DNA of 64,000 bases from Calditrichota bacterium (GCA_013150955.1 JAADJD010000013.1:27488-91487); one strand, 5' to 3'. Shown: positions 26,259 through 36,270, counted from the first letter of the stretch. Numbers and translations: made by a program. Notes: a model not told the origin generated them from the sequence alone.

Positions 26259-27170
26259 TCAGGTTACAGTGGACTCTTCTTTTACCTTGCGATTCAGCAA
26301 GGTAGCCAGAAAGTCGTCAACTTTTTCATTTTCTCTTCGAAAGGCATCCTGATAGTATTCCAGTGGTTGCGGTTGCTTGAAGAGCCCTTTTAAACGTTCT
26401 TCGATATCCACATCGGAAAATTCCGGTAGCTGATTTAATCCGCCACCCTCATCGATGGAGTGGCTAATTAAATCAGCCAGGTGAATTGACCAGACGAATT
26501 CGCGGTACTTCAGGGTTTCCGGAGGTTGATGATGAAACCGAATGGCCTGGACTAACTTTTCGGGCAAATTCCAGCCTTCGGCCAGCCAGCTGCCGACCTC
26601 GGCATGGGAAAATCCCAGCACCGAATATTCGGCCTGTAAAAACGGCACCTGCTTTTCGCGGGCATATTTCATTACCCTTTCGAACAGACTGGGAAAGTGC
26701 TGAACCAGTACCAGATAACCGATGTCGTGTAACAAACCTCCCACAAACACCTCGCCCGCCACCGAATAGCGCACCATGCGCGACAGCATTCGGGAACCCA
26801 TGGCCACCACCACCGCATGGCGCCAGAATTTTTCCAGATTAATGTCGCCATTAAAATTGCGATTGAACTGATCGATGACCGAGATGCTGAGAACCAGATC
26901 CCGCAGGGCATTGAATCCCAGCACCACGATGGCCAGGTTCAGGGTGGAGATGCGCCGCGGAAAACCGTAAAATGCCGAATTGGCCAGCTTCAGAATGCGA
27001 GCCGTCAAAACCTGATCGGCCGAGATGACCTCACCAAGGCGCGATGCTGAGGTTCGGGGATTTTCCACCAATTCCAGTACGCGAGTGGCAATTTGCGGCA
27101 ATGTGGTTAAACGCGAAATGGACTGGACGCGGTTGCGAATATCTATCAGTGAAATTTCTCGTTGTCTCAT
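26259..27170 (-). CDS. HDOD-domain signalling protein
   Basis: 303 residues; ATG at 27170 with AAGGA nine bases upstream. The HDOD domain covers about 10-210 (LPQIATRVLELVENPRTSASRLGEVISADQVLTARILKLANSAFYG near the start, then GGLLHDIGYLVL and HAEVGSWLAEGWNLPEKLVQAIRFHH). The metal-type HD pair HDIGYL and the later HH resemble HD proteins, but the domain arrangement is HDOD. HDOD proteins act in motility and nucleotide-dependent regulation, often as scaffolds. It lies upstream of the GAF-kinase gene on the same strand. Confidence 0.85.
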   Translation of the reverse strand: MRQREISLIDIRNRVQSISRLTTLPQIATRVLELVENPRTSASRLGEVISADQVLTARILKLANSAFYGFPRRISTLNLAIVVLGFNALRDLVLSISVIDQFNRNFNGDINLEKFWRHAVVVAMGSRMLSRMVRYSVAGEVFVGGLLHDIGYLVLVQHFPSLFERVMKYAREKQVPFLQAEYSVLGFSHAEVGSWLAEGWNLPEKLVQAIRFHHQPPETLKYREFVWSIHLADLISHSIDEGGGLNQLPEFSDVDIEERLKGLFKQPQPLEYYQDAFRRENEKVDDFLATLLNRKVKEESTVT

Positions 27171-27181
27171 CCCGAATTCCT

Positions 27182-27511
27182 TCAAATTTTAACATCCAGG
27201 TGTTTTACATGCCCTTCTTCGTCTTTCTCAATAATCGCATGGCCTTCTGCCGAACGGGGAGTGGCTTTTTTGGTCTCTTTCCCCCTGCGAGATCCCCGAC
27301 GACCTTTTTCCTGATCCTCGCCCTTTTCTTTCAACAGTGCCTTCTCCGAACCCTCCGCCTTGACGGGTTTGTTCTGTAAGCCTTCCAGATACTGCTGAAT
27401 GGAATTTTCCAGTACCTGCTGGTGGATTTCCGGCAATTTCCGCTGGGTGAGGTACTGTTTATCCCCGGATAACACCCCGGCCTGCAGATACTGAATTTTA
27501 ATTGGGACCAT
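27182..27511 (-). CDS. Small charged protein, unknown
   Basis: 109 residues. The first 50 residues may be helical (LPEIHQQVLENSIQQYLEGLQ). The rest is very rich in Lys, Glu and Gly (EKGEDQEKGRRGSRRGKETKK), probably disordered. It is the first gene after the fliA 3' gap and starts the accessory block; its stop region is adjacent to the HDOD start. No family is recognised. Confidence 0.5.
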   Translation of the reverse strand: MVPIKIQYLQAGVLSGDKQYLTQRKLPEIHQQVLENSIQQYLEGLQNKPVKAEGSEKALLKEKGEDQEKGRRGSRRGKETKKATPRSAEGHAIIEKDEEGHVKHLDVKI

Positions 27512-27533
27512 CGCTTAGCCCCCTTTATATGCT

Positions 27534-27555
27534 TTGTATTTTATTACAAATACAA
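27534..27555. promoter_or_regulatory. Palindrome TTGTATTT-N6-AAATACAA, possible operator
   Basis: A perfect inverted repeat with 8-bp arms and a 6-bp spacer (TATTAC), 23 bp upstream of the 27511 start, in the 158-bp AT-rich gap between fliA and the accessory block. It could be an operator for that block or a weak hairpin. No recognised promoter box was found in the same gap. Confidence 0.35.
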
Positions 27556-27669
27556 TACCAAAATTTTTTTCCGAGCCTAACCCAATATTATTTATTAACT
27601 TACCCCCAATCCTGTTCAGTATCCCGTTGACCATTTCGTCCCCTTTTTCCATCACAAAGTGTCTGATTT

Positions 27670-28425
27670 TTAAACACTTAGTTCTTTCTTCAACATCCGT
27701 TTCAGGGTCTTGATGGTTTCGGAATGAATCTGGGAAATCCGGCTTTCGGAAACATTCAGAATTTTACCAATTTCCTTAAACGTCAGGCGTTCGTAATAGT
27801 ACAGGGTCAAAGCCAGCCGGGCTTTTTCGGGCAGCTTCTTGATTAACCGGGCCAGCACCTCCTTCATTTCCTGCGATTCCAGGTCCTCCAGCGGATTGCC
27901 CGTGGAGCTATCTTCCACCGAATCGTACAAATTGTGATCATCAAAATTGGGATTGGGTTTGTCCAGTGAAACCATGTTCGTCCGGTTCAATTCGGACTGC
28001 CACTGGTGATACTCTTCCTCGCTGATTCCCAGATGATACGCCACCTGCTGATCCGAAATTTCACCCCGTTGAACCTGCTCCAGCTCTTCCACAACCTTCT
28101 TAATCTTGTTCGACTTGGACCGCAGGGATCGCGGAATCCAATCCTGCTTCCGCAACTCATCGATAATGGCCCCTTTAATCCGTGGAATGGCGTAAGTCTC
28201 GAACTTGATGCCAAAGTAGGGATTGTAACGATCCAGCGCTTCGCTTAACCCAATAACCCCGATGTGCACCAGATCCTCACGATCCACGTTCGAGGGAATG
28301 GATTTAAACAATTTGTTTACCACATAATGCACCAGGCCTAAATACTTGACCATCAACTGATTGCGTAATTCCGGGGATTTCTGTTGATGGTACGCTTGCC
28401 ACAATGAATCCACTTTTGCCTTCAT
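27670..28425 (-). CDS. fliA: RNA polymerase sigma-28 factor FliA
   Basis: 251 residues, usual length for FliA/SigD. Region 2: DLVHIGVIGLSEALDRYNPYFGIKFETYAIPRIKGAIIDELRKQDWIPRSLR. Region 4: LPEKARLALTLYYYERLTFKEIGKILNVSESRISQIHSETIKTLK, helix-turn-helix for -35 recognition. It directs late flagellar (filament, chemotaxis) transcription. It is the last gene of the flhA-flhF-flhG run, as sigD is in Bacillus. No FlgM anti-sigma gene is in the window. AAGGA upstream. Confidence 0.95.
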   Translation of the reverse strand: MKAKVDSLWQAYHQQKSPELRNQLMVKYLGLVHYVVNKLFKSIPSNVDREDLVHIGVIGLSEALDRYNPYFGIKFETYAIPRIKGAIIDELRKQDWIPRSLRSKSNKIKKVVEELEQVQRGEISDQQVAYHLGISEEEYHQWQSELNRTNMVSLDKPNPNFDDHNLYDSVEDSSTGNPLEDLESQEMKEVLARLIKKLPEKARLALTLYYYERLTFKEIGKILNVSESRISQIHSETIKTLKRMLKKELSV

Positions 28426-28450
28426 TGCTTCTTCCTTTCCTTATATTGAT

Positions 28451-28717
28451 TTATTGATTTTCTCCCGTTGATGAAGGGGACTGAACCGGGACCTGTTCCG
28501 GCGCAGCCTCTTCTTCATTCTTTTTCAATTGGGCTTTCAAAAAATTGTAGGTGGTTTGATTGTAAATGAGCAACACCACCAGCTCCAGCACGGAAAAAAT
28601 CAGGTAAATGACAAACGACCGAATTAGATTATCCAGTAACGAAAGCTTGAGATAAAATCCCGACAGGAACGTGATCAAAAAGACCAGAATGGACAGTTTA
28701 AAGGGTAACTGACTCAT
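28451..28717 (-). CDS. Small two-helix membrane protein, unknown
   Basis: 88 residues. Two hydrophobic helices (LSILVFLITFLSGFYLKL; SFVIYLIFSVLELVVLLIY), then a charged tail with KNEEEAAPEQ. It overlaps flhG by 4 bp and precedes fliA by 25 bp, so it is part of the operon. No family is recognised. Confidence 0.6.
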   Translation of the reverse strand: MSQLPFKLSILVFLITFLSGFYLKLSLLDNLIRSFVIYLIFSVLELVVLLIYNQTTYNFLKAQLKKNEEEAAPEQVPVQSPSSTGENQ

Positions 28718-29577
28718 AACGTTACCTCACTGTTATGGGTTACAGAGCGCACTTTATGTGGCATCTGACGGGCCAGATCCTCAGCCACCTGCTGAATGGT
28801 TTTCCACACTTTGGATTTCAACCGCTGTTGCCAGGGAAACGCCTGCGATCCAACACAATCCCGCACCGACAAATCGAAAGGAATGTTGGCCGCCAGCGGA
28901 ACGGTGCTATTCAGAAAATGCTTTAACGCAGCATTTAACTTCTCATGGGCCTCTTCACCCCCTTTCTCCGTGATGGTTTGATTCAAAACCAGCTCAAACA
29001 CATCCAGCGATACATATGGTTGAATTGCCTTTAAAAACAGATAAGAATCGATAATGGCCGTGGGATCGGGTATGGTGGTTAAAAACACCCGATGAGCGGC
29101 CTGTATCAAGGTCAAATTCCAGGTATTGAGTCCCGTCTGTGTATCGAAGAGGATGATGTCGTAGATTTCCCGGAAGGGAGCCAGCTCTTCCAGCAAAAAG
29201 CTGCTATTATCGGCCGCTCCGGAATACACCGCTGCTGCATTGCCCTCGTTGGGAAACAGGTGCAATCCCGGTTGGAGCTCAATGAAAGGCCCCATGCGGT
29301 CGGGCTTTCCGATGGTCAGTAACTGATTCACCGTAAATTCAGGATTCACATTGCTGAAAATGTGCAGCGAAGGATTGCGTAAATTGGCATCCACCAATAA
29401 GACCTGATAACCTCGGGTCGCCAGAATTTCTCCCAGGGCCAGCGTGAAGAAGCTTTTCCCTACGCCTCCCTTTCCACTGGCAACCAGAAACATTCGGGCA
29501 CCTGCCTGGGTATCAGCCGCTGGCCGCGTCGGGTATTGCCGGGCCAATTTCCGTAATTGACTTGCCTGATCCATCAT
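28714..29577 (-). CDS. flhG: Flagellar number regulator FlhG (MinD-like ATPase)
   Basis: 287 residues. Deviant Walker A GKGGVGKSF near residue 34; LLVDANLRNPSLH; IILFDTQTGLN. MinD/ParA ATPases of this type limit flagellar number and work with FlhF at the pole. The last third (DVFELVLNQTITEKG; basic tail KVWKTIQQVAEDLARQM) fits the membrane-targeting part. It overlaps flhF by 4 bp (ATGA). Confidence 0.92.
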   Translation of the reverse strand: MMDQASQLRKLARQYPTRPAADTQAGARMFLVASGKGGVGKSFFTLALGEILATRGYQVLLVDANLRNPSLHIFSNVNPEFTVNQLLTIGKPDRMGPFIELQPGLHLFPNEGNAAAVYSGAADNSSFLLEELAPFREIYDIILFDTQTGLNTWNLTLIQAAHRVFLTTIPDPTAIIDSYLFLKAIQPYVSLDVFELVLNQTITEKGGEEAHEKLNAALKHFLNSTVPLAANIPFDLSVRDCVGSQAFPWQQRLKSKVWKTIQQVAEDLARQMPHKVRSVTHNSEVTL

Positions 29578-30842
29578 GCGTTCAACACTCCTTTGTAAAT
29601 AAGATTCGACAGCAACGTTCGGTCTGCGGGAACGATATCGTTCGGAACCGTCTGACCGGTGGTTAAAAAGCTGACCGGTAACTGATGCTTGTAGAGAATA
29701 TTGATGATATTGCCGGTATGAATGCTTTCGTCCAGTTTGCTAAAAATGAATCGATTGGGACGCAGTAGCTGGAAGCGTTTCACCACATCCAGCATGGTTT
29801 TCAGACTGGCGGTTAAACTCAGTACCAGATGCACCTCATCAGGATTTGCCGCATCCACAAATTTCTGCAGGTCGCGCAAATGTTGATCATGTTTTTGACT
29901 GCGCCCAACGGTATCGATCAGAATGATCTCTTTGTCTTTGTATTTGTAAATGGCTTCCCGAATTTCCTGCGGGCTATAGGCCACACTCATGGGAATGTTG
30001 GCAATGTTCGCAAAGGTTTGCAATTGCTCAATGGCAGCAATCCGGTACGTATCCGCAGAAATCAACGCTACCCGCCGATTGAAAAACAGCTTCAGGTTGG
30101 CGGCAATTTTTGCAATGGTGGTGGTTTTGCCCACACCTGTCGGCCCAACCAGCGCGATGACATACGGAGTGCGTTTAATCTTATCCAGCGGCTGGGCAAT
30201 CTTAATCATTTTCCCCAGCAGATTCAGCAGATTGCGGGTAACCACTTCGCGCTTGCCGTAATCGGTCATATGCGTGTGGGAATACACCGTTTGAACAATG
30301 GCCTTGGCCAGATCTTCATGCACCTCGTTGTCCACCAGCTTTTTCAGCATTTCCTTGAACAATTCTGGCAGGGCAGGCATGCGGCTGTATTTCAGAAAAT
30401 CTGCCACCTGATTCAGGGTTTTCTTGATGTCGCTGATTTCATCCCTTAGCTCCACAATGTTGCTCAGCTGCTCCAGAATTTTTTTGCGTTCGGCTTCCCA
30501 GGCGGCAAAATCAAAATCTGCCGGACGGGTACCGTTTCCATTTTTGGGGGAATCCTGCACCAGGGTGTCCAGTCGGGCACCCTTCGCGTTGGCATAAGTG
30601 GCCTTACCGGTCGCGGCGGAAGATTCCGTTGTATTGGCCATGCCTCGCAACCGGCCATTTCTGGGCGAAACACTATCCAGACCGGCAGTGATTTCGTAAT
30701 ATTCCTTGCCTCCCCAAAAATCCAGCTTGCCCCCGTTCTTAATCTTCCTCGAATTGAGGATGATGGCTTCGGGGCCCAGCTCGTTCTTCATCTGCTCGAA
30801 TGCTTCCTGAAACGTCCTTCCCACATACTTTTTAATTCTCAT
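29574..30842 (-). CDS. flhF: Flagellar positioning GTPase FlhF
   Basis: 422 residues. N-terminal B domain (MRIKKYVGRTFQEAFEQMKNELGPEAIILNSRKI) is typical of FlhF. The SRP-type NG domain has the P-loop ALVGPTGVGKTTTIAKIA, LISADTYRIAAIEQLQTFA, ILIDTVGRSQ and FSKLDESIHTGNI. It recruits FliF and early basal body parts to the pole. Overlaps flhA by 11 bp. Confidence 0.95.
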   Translation of the reverse strand: MRIKKYVGRTFQEAFEQMKNELGPEAIILNSRKIKNGGKLDFWGGKEYYEITAGLDSVSPRNGRLRGMANTTESSAATGKATYANAKGARLDTLVQDSPKNGNGTRPADFDFAAWEAERKKILEQLSNIVELRDEISDIKKTLNQVADFLKYSRMPALPELFKEMLKKLVDNEVHEDLAKAIVQTVYSHTHMTDYGKREVVTRNLLNLLGKMIKIAQPLDKIKRTPYVIALVGPTGVGKTTTIAKIAANLKLFFNRRVALISADTYRIAAIEQLQTFANIANIPMSVAYSPQEIREAIYKYKDKEIILIDTVGRSQKHDQHLRDLQKFVDAANPDEVHLVLSLTASLKTMLDVVKRFQLLRPNRFIFSKLDESIHTGNIINILYKHQLPVSFLTTGQTVPNDIVPADRTLLSNLIYKGVLNA

Positions 30843-32895
30843 TGGAAATCCTCACTTTTCCTATGGATTCGATTTGGACATCTGCCGGCAATTCTCCAAA
30901 GGAGATTACCGCAACATCCGGGAATACATTTTCGATCAACTTGCGGAAATAGGCCCGGATGGCGGGGGAACAAACAATCACCGGCTGATAACCCTGACTG
31001 ATCGCCTGTTCCACATTTTCGGCAACGCTGCGGTGGATTTGTTGAATGACGGCTGGTGACAGCCCCAGCGTATTGGTGACCTGCTTCTGCTTTTGCAGGG
31101 AGCTGGTAATCAATTGTTCGATTTTGGCATCCAACGTAATGGCCCGGATGACGCCATCCTCATCCTGGTACAGTTTGGCGATCGTGTCGGAAAGGGCATA
31201 GCGCACGTATTCGGTGAGTACCTCCACATTTTTGGTGACGTTGGCGTAATCGGCCAGCGTCTCCAGGATCGTCACCAGATCCCGGATGGGGATATTTTCC
31301 CGAAGCAAATTCTGCAACACTTTTTGAATGGCCCCAATGGACAGCTGGTCGGGCACCAGCTCTTCGACCACAGCAGGATAATCCTTCTTCAGGTTATCCA
31401 GCAGTTGTTTCACCTCCTGGCGGCCCAGCAACTTGTCCGCATTGCGGCGGATAACTTCCATCAAATGCGTCGAAAGTACCGCCGACGGTTCCACAACAGT
31501 GTAACCGGCCAGTTCGGCCGCCTGCTTTTGTTCCGGGCGAATCCATACCGCGGGTAATCCAAATGCGGGTTCGGTTACCGGAATGCCTTCGATCTCCTCT
31601 TCCACGTTTCCGGGATTCATGGCCAGGTAATGCCCCACCAGCAACTCGTTGCGGGCCACCTCGTTCCCGCGAATCTTGATGACGTACTCATCGGGATTGA
31701 GCTGCAGATTATCGCGCACCCGGATCGGCGGCACGATGATGCCCACTTCCATGGCCATCTGTTTGCGCATGGAGGTGATGCGCTCGAACAAATCGCCACC
31801 CTGTTCGGTATCCACCAGCGCAATCAGGTTGTAGCCGATCTCCAGTTCCAGAGCGTCCACCTGCAGGTAGTTTTCGATTTCCACCGTGGGAGCGGGCAGC
31901 TGAGCCTCTTCAACCATTTCTTCCATTTCTTCCTCCAGTTCCTTGGCCTGGCGCACGGAGTAACCAATGAAGGCAATGATGCTGGCCAGAAGGAAGAACG
32001 GCACCGATGGCAGACCGGGCGTAAAAGCAAACAATCCCAGCGTTCCGGCGGCAATAAAGAGGGCCTTGGGATTGGCAAACAGCTGAGTGGTCAGGTCGGC
32101 GCCCAGATTGTCCTGACTGGCAGCCCGGGTCACCACGATACCGGCAGAGGTGGACACCAGCAGGGCGGGAATCTGGGAAACCAGGCCATCGCCGATGGTC
32201 AACAGGCTGTAGGTTTGCAACGCCTGTCCGGCCGACATGCCCATCTGGGCCATGCCGATGATCAACCCGCCCACAATGTTTATGGTTGTGATGATCAATC
32301 CGGCAATGGCATCCCCACGGACAAACTTGCTGGCCCCATCCATGGCTCCGTAAAAATCGGCTTCCCGGGAGATCAGTTCGCGGCGCTGGCGGGCTTCCTC
32401 TTCGGTGATGATACCGGCATTTAAATCGGCGTCGATGCTCATCTGTTTGCCGGGCATGGCATCCAGGGTAAACCGCGCGGCCACCTCCGCAATTCGCCCC
32501 GCTCCCTTCACAATCACCACAAACTGAATGATGATCAGAATGAGAAAGATGATGAAACCCACCACATAATTGCCCTTCACCACAAAACTCCCAAAAGAGC
32601 GGATGATCTCTCCGGCGTAAGCTTCCCCCAGAATCAGGCGTGTTGAGGCAATATTTAAAGACAATCGGAACAAGGTTAAAACCAGTAACAGACTGGGGAA
32701 AACGGATATTTCCAGCGGATTGGTTAAATAGAGCGAAACCAGCAGCAACACCAGAGCGGCCGAGATGTTCAGGGCCAGTAACACATCCAGCAAGGCCGGC
32801 GGCAATGGGATAATCATCAACACCAGAATGGTGATGACCCCAACTGCCAGAAAGATGTCGCTATTCCGTTGCCACATGGTGGTTGCTTTCTCCAT
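30832..32895 (-). CDS. flhA: Flagellar export gate protein FlhA
   Basis: 687 residues, normal. Eight N-terminal transmembrane helices (from LAVGVITILVLMIIPLPP), the FHIPEP-type loop (DAMPGKQMSIDADLNAGIITEEEARQRR), then the cytoplasmic domain (about 350-687) that docks chaperone-substrate complexes. It forms the ring of the flagellar type III export gate. Start and flhB stop overlap by one base. A later ATG (32877) is possible. Confidence 0.97.
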   Translation of the reverse strand: MEKATTMWQRNSDIFLAVGVITILVLMIIPLPPALLDVLLALNISAALVLLLVSLYLTNPLEISVFPSLLLVLTLFRLSLNIASTRLILGEAYAGEIIRSFGSFVVKGNYVVGFIIFLILIIIQFVVIVKGAGRIAEVAARFTLDAMPGKQMSIDADLNAGIITEEEARQRRELISREADFYGAMDGASKFVRGDAIAGLIITTINIVGGLIIGMAQMGMSAGQALQTYSLLTIGDGLVSQIPALLVSTSAGIVVTRAASQDNLGADLTTQLFANPKALFIAAGTLGLFAFTPGLPSVPFFLLASIIAFIGYSVRQAKELEEEMEEMVEEAQLPAPTVEIENYLQVDALELEIGYNLIALVDTEQGGDLFERITSMRKQMAMEVGIIVPPIRVRDNLQLNPDEYVIKIRGNEVARNELLVGHYLAMNPGNVEEEIEGIPVTEPAFGLPAVWIRPEQKQAAELAGYTVVEPSAVLSTHLMEVIRRNADKLLGRQEVKQLLDNLKKDYPAVVEELVPDQLSIGAIQKVLQNLLRENIPIRDLVTILETLADYANVTKNVEVLTEYVRYALSDTIAKLYQDEDGVIRAITLDAKIEQLITSSLQKQKQVTNTLGLSPAVIQQIHRSVAENVEQAISQGYQPVIVCSPAIRAYFRKLIENVFPDVAVISFGELPADVQIESIGKVRISNEN

Positions 32896-33962
32896 TAAAC
32901 GGTCTTTTGCTTCAGTTTATACACATAGGCCAGTACTTCGGCCACGGCCTGGAAGAACTGCTCCGGAATTTCCTGATCCAGCTCCACGGTCTGGTACAGC
33001 GCCCGGGCCAGCGGTGGATCTTCCACAATGGGCACATCGTGCATTTCTGCCAGATCCCGAATGCGCAGGGCGATCAGGTTTTGTCCTTTAGCCACCACTT
33101 TGGGTGCCCGCATTTGTTCAACGTCATACTTCAATGCCACGGCATAATGCGTGGGGTTGGTAATGACCACATCCGCCGTGGGCACGTTCTGCATCATGCG
33201 TTTCATGGCCATCTGGATCTGCACGCTGCGAATCTTCGATTTGATCTTGGGATCTCCCTCGGTCTGCTTGGCCTCGTCCTTCACTTCCTGCTTGGTCATC
33301 ATCAAGTTCTTGATGTGTTGATACTTCTGAAAGGCGAAGTCGGCGGCGGCAATCAAAATAAAGATGGCCGCGATTTTAAAACTGACCTTAAATCCCGCCG
33401 AGATCATGAAACTGGCGATCTGCGATACGTCCTTATCCTGCAGCGGGATGAATTCTTCCCGGTATCCCATGATAGCCTGATAACCGATGAAGATCACGAT
33501 GGTCAGTTTGAGGATATTTTTCACCAGCTCTTCCACCGTGCGGGCAGAAAACAGGATCTTTTTAAATCCCTTCAGGGGATTGATTTTCTCGAACTTGAAC
33601 TGAAGCGGCTCCAGGGTAAATAAGAATCCTACTTGCATGATGCTGGCGGCCATACCGATCACCATAATCCCGATCATGAATCCCAGAACCAGTATTCCCA
33701 GGCTCCCCAATCCCTGAATCAGATAGTAGTGAATGGTCTCCGGAGTCAGTTCAATCATGTACCCACCATTCAAAATCTCGTGGTAAATCAAGCGCGTTTG
33801 CTGGTAAAAAAAGCCGCCCAGCAGGTAGAGTAAAGACAACCCACTGATCAACCCGATGGCCGAATTGATCTCGATACTCTTGGCCACATTGCCCTTTCTT
33901 CGGGCTTCTTCCAGGCGCTTACTGGTTGGCTTTTCGGTTTTTTCCTGGAAACTATCCGCCAT
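32895..33962 (-). CDS. flhB: Flagellar export switch protein FlhB
   Basis: 355 residues. Four transmembrane helices, then the self-cleaving cytoplasmic domain with the NPTH motif at residues 269-272 (ITNPTHYAVALKYD), the same numbering as in Salmonella. Cleavage between N and P switches export from hook to filament substrates. N-terminus EKTEKPTSKRLEEARRKGNVAKS is family-typical. One-base overlaps with flhA and fliR. Confidence 0.97.
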   Translation of the reverse strand: MADSFQEKTEKPTSKRLEEARRKGNVAKSIEINSAIGLISGLSLLYLLGGFFYQQTRLIYHEILNGGYMIELTPETIHYYLIQGLGSLGILVLGFMIGIMVIGMAASIMQVGFLFTLEPLQFKFEKINPLKGFKKILFSARTVEELVKNILKLTIVIFIGYQAIMGYREEFIPLQDKDVSQIASFMISAGFKVSFKIAAIFILIAAADFAFQKYQHIKNLMMTKQEVKDEAKQTEGDPKIKSKIRSVQIQMAMKRMMQNVPTADVVITNPTHYAVALKYDVEQMRAPKVVAKGQNLIALRIRDLAEMHDVPIVEDPPLARALYQTVELDQEIPEQFFQAVAEVLAYVYKLKQKTV

Positions 33963-34729
33963 TACATTACCTGCAAGATATAGGTGACGTTATTTTCAAA
34001 CTGCTCCAGCAACTTCTGAAAAACGTAAATGAACAATGGCATACCGAAAATCAGTGCCGAGAATCCTGCCAGCATCCGCAACGGAATGCCCACAAAGAAG
34101 ATGTTCATCTGTGGCACCGCCCGCGCAATGATCCCCATGGCCACACTGGTTAAAAAGAGGGTGACCACTGCCGGAGCGGCAATCTTGATCCCGATGATGA
34201 ACACCTCTGCCGAAATCCGCATAATACGCTGAACGGCCAGTTGCGTCAGTTGCCATCCGCCTATGGGAATGGTACGGTAGCTGTAAGCCAGCGCCTCGAT
34301 CAGGTAATGATGGCCATCCAGCAACAGGAATACCAGCATGGCCATATTGGTCTTTAACCGGGCAATGACCGACAGCGGCTGGTTAAACGTGGGATCGATT
34401 TCCTGAACCATGGAGAAACCCATGTCCAGCCCGATGTATTCACCGGCCATCTCGATGCCAACAAACAGGAAACCCAGCACAAAGCCAATGATTACTCCGG
34501 TAAACATTTCGGTAAACACCAGCACCAGCACCTGTAACCAATCCAGGGCAATGTCTGGTGTTTGAGGTTCCACCACCGGGAAAATCAACAGAGACACCAA
34601 TCCGCCCAGGCCCACCTTAAACATCATGGGAACACTGCGGGAGCTGAAAACCGGTGCCGCAATGAATAACGAGGTCATGCGCACCAGAATCAGGAAAAAC
34701 AGCAATATTTGATGTTCGGTATAAGCCAT
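33962..34729 (-). CDS. fliR: Flagellar export gate protein FliR
   Basis: 255 residues with about six transmembrane helices (from ILLFFLILVRMTSLFIAAPVFSS). FliR motifs: GFVLGFLFVGIEMAGEYIGLDMGFSM and PQMNIFFVGIPLRMLAG. It joins FliP and FliQ in the export gate core. It begins 1 bp after fliQ's stop and overlaps flhB by 1 bp. Confidence 0.96.
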   Translation of the reverse strand: MAYTEHQILLFFLILVRMTSLFIAAPVFSSRSVPMMFKVGLGGLVSLLIFPVVEPQTPDIALDWLQVLVLVFTEMFTGVIIGFVLGFLFVGIEMAGEYIGLDMGFSMVQEIDPTFNQPLSVIARLKTNMAMLVFLLLDGHHYLIEALAYSYRTIPIGGWQLTQLAVQRIMRISAEVFIIGIKIAAPAVVTLFLTSVAMGIIARAVPQMNIFFVGIPLRMLAGFSALIFGMPLFIYVFQKLLEQFENNVTYILQVM

Positions 34730-34730
34730 A

Positions 34731-35000
34731 TTAACGCACCAGTGTCGGTATTAAGTTGAACACAGCAATGGTATAGTTTTGCATGAGCTGTAACATCCAG
34801 GGCAACAAAAGCAGCAACAAGATGACCACCGCAATGATTTTGGGAATGAAGGTCATGGTCATTTCGTTAATGGACGTCACAGCCTGAAAAATACCGATCA
34901 GGAACCCCACCACCAGGGTAACCAGCAGGATGGGCCCGGCGATGAGAATGACCGTGTAAATGGCATCGGTTAAAAATTTGATCACAAACTGTTCAGTCAT
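34731..35000 (-). CDS. fliQ: Flagellar export gate protein FliQ
   Basis: 89 residues, the normal size. Two transmembrane helices with the family pattern AIYTVILIAGPILLVTLVVGFLIGIFQAVTSINEMTMTFIPKI. Export-gate subunit surrounding FliP/FliR. Position between fliP and fliR is standard. Confidence 0.97.
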   Translation of the reverse strand: MTEQFVIKFLTDAIYTVILIAGPILLVTLVVGFLIGIFQAVTSINEMTMTFIPKIIAVVILLLLLLPWMLQLMQNYTIAVFNLIPTLVR

Positions 35001-35015
35001 CTTCTTATTCTCACT

Positions 35016-35807
35016 TTAAAAACTGTTCACCAGGGAATTGACCAGCAAATACCACCCATCCACCAGCACGAACAGCAGGATCTTGAATGGTAGCGAAATC
35101 ATCATGGGTGGCAACATGAGCATTCCCATGGACATGAGCACACTCCCCACGACCATGTCGATAATGAGGAATGGGATGTAAATGATAAACCCGATTTGAA
35201 AAGCGATCCGCAGTTCGCTGATGGCAAATGCCGGGATCAGGGCCAGGGTAGATACTTCGTCGGCATTCAACGGTTTTTGATCCTGAGACAGGCGCACAAA
35301 AAGCGCCAGGTCTTTCTCGCGAGTATGTTTGAACAAAAAGGCGCGAATGGGTTCCATGGCGCGCTCGTAGGCTTCCTGCTGGGTAATCTGCCCATCCAGA
35401 TAGGGTCGCAGGGCGTTATCGTGCACGGCCTCCCAGGTCGGTGCCATGATAAAAAAGGTCAGGAACAGCGCCAGTCCCACCAGCACCTGATTGGGTGGAA
35501 TTTGTTGCGTCCCCAGCGCCTGGCGGATGAAGTGAAACACGATGACGATCCGGGTAAAGGAGGTCAACAGGATCAGAAAAGCGGGTGCCAGGCTCAGGAC
35601 GGTCATCAGGAAAATCAACTGCAGGGTAACCGTAAAATCCTGCGGTGTTCGGGCGGTATCCACGCCAATGGTGACCTTTGGCAACGGCAGCGGCTGGTTT
35701 CCTGGCTGAGCCAGGGCCGGCACTTCACTTCCGGGGAACAACAGCAACAACCCCAGAAAGTACATGGCGTAGCGAAATTTTCCTTTGTTGTAAATTCGAG
35801 CCACCAT
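35016..35807 (-). CDS. fliP: Flagellar export gate protein FliP
   Basis: About 263 residues. The ATG at 35807 is chosen 4 bp after fliO's stop; a TTG at 35822 would overlap fliO. Signal peptide ([23 protein letters not shown]). Four helices; family motifs [45 protein letters not shown] and [31 protein letters not shown]. It nucleates the export gate. Confidence 0.96.
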   Translation of the reverse strand: MVARIYNKGKFRYAMYFLGLLLLFPGSEVPALAQPGNQPLPLPKVTIGVDTARTPQDFTVTLQLIFLMTVLSLAPAFLILLTSFTRIVIVFHFIRQALGTQQIPPNQVLVGLALFLTFFIMAPTWEAVHDNALRPYLDGQITQQEAYERAMEPIRAFLFKHTREKDLALFVRLSQDQKPLNADEVSTLALIPAFAISELRIAFQIGFIIYIPFLIIDMVVGSVLMSMGMLMLPPMMISLPFKILLFVLVDGWYLLVNSLVNSF

Positions 35808-35811
35808 CTGT

Positions 35812-36270
35812 TTATTTCTCAACTTTCTTTTTCAACAAAGACCAGAACACATTCGGGGTCACAGCACCTGAAGAGACCTGATTCTTCTCGATCCATTGCA
35901 TCAACTGGGGACTCTGTTGTAACTCGCCCAGATTGCTGATAGACGATTCGGTAATCCCCAACAGGAGGAAACGATCGAACACCTTTACCAGCGCAATGGA
36001 ATGCTGGGCGTGCAGGGGTGCTCTGGCCACCACCTGAAACCACTCCTGATCCCCGATGATCCCCAGCTGCCGCCCCCAGACTTTTTTAATGAAAAAGACC
36101 AGCAGAAAAATCAGCGCCAGGATCAGGATCAGCATGGCCACGGCTTTAAACACCAGCCAGCCCAATTCCGGGGTTTCTGCACCGGCAGGCGCCTGCGGAT
36201 CCGACGGCTGAGCCAGCAGAGCAGCGGCCGGCACGAGTGGAGTCAGGATGTAAAACAACCCTCGTTTCAT
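35812..36270 (-). CDS. fliO: Flagellar biosynthesis protein FliO
   Basis: 152 residues: signal-like N-terminus, a transmembrane helix ([27 protein letters not shown]) and the cytoplasmic FliO domain ([41 protein letters not shown]). FliO assists FliP assembly. Start overlaps fliN by 4 bp. Confidence 0.9.
   Translation of the reverse strand: MKRGLFYILTPLVPAAALLAQPSDPQAPAGAETPELGWLVFKAVAMLILILALIFLLVFFIKKVWGRQLGIIGDQEWFQVVARAPLHAQHSIALVKVFDRFLLLGITESSISNLGELQQSPQLMQWIEKNQVSSGAVTPNVFWSLLKKKVEK

Noticed and set aside
31630..32424. 264-codon + strand frame opposite flhA
   Set aside because: Antisense of a well-conserved gene; His/Gln-rich translation typical of shadows.
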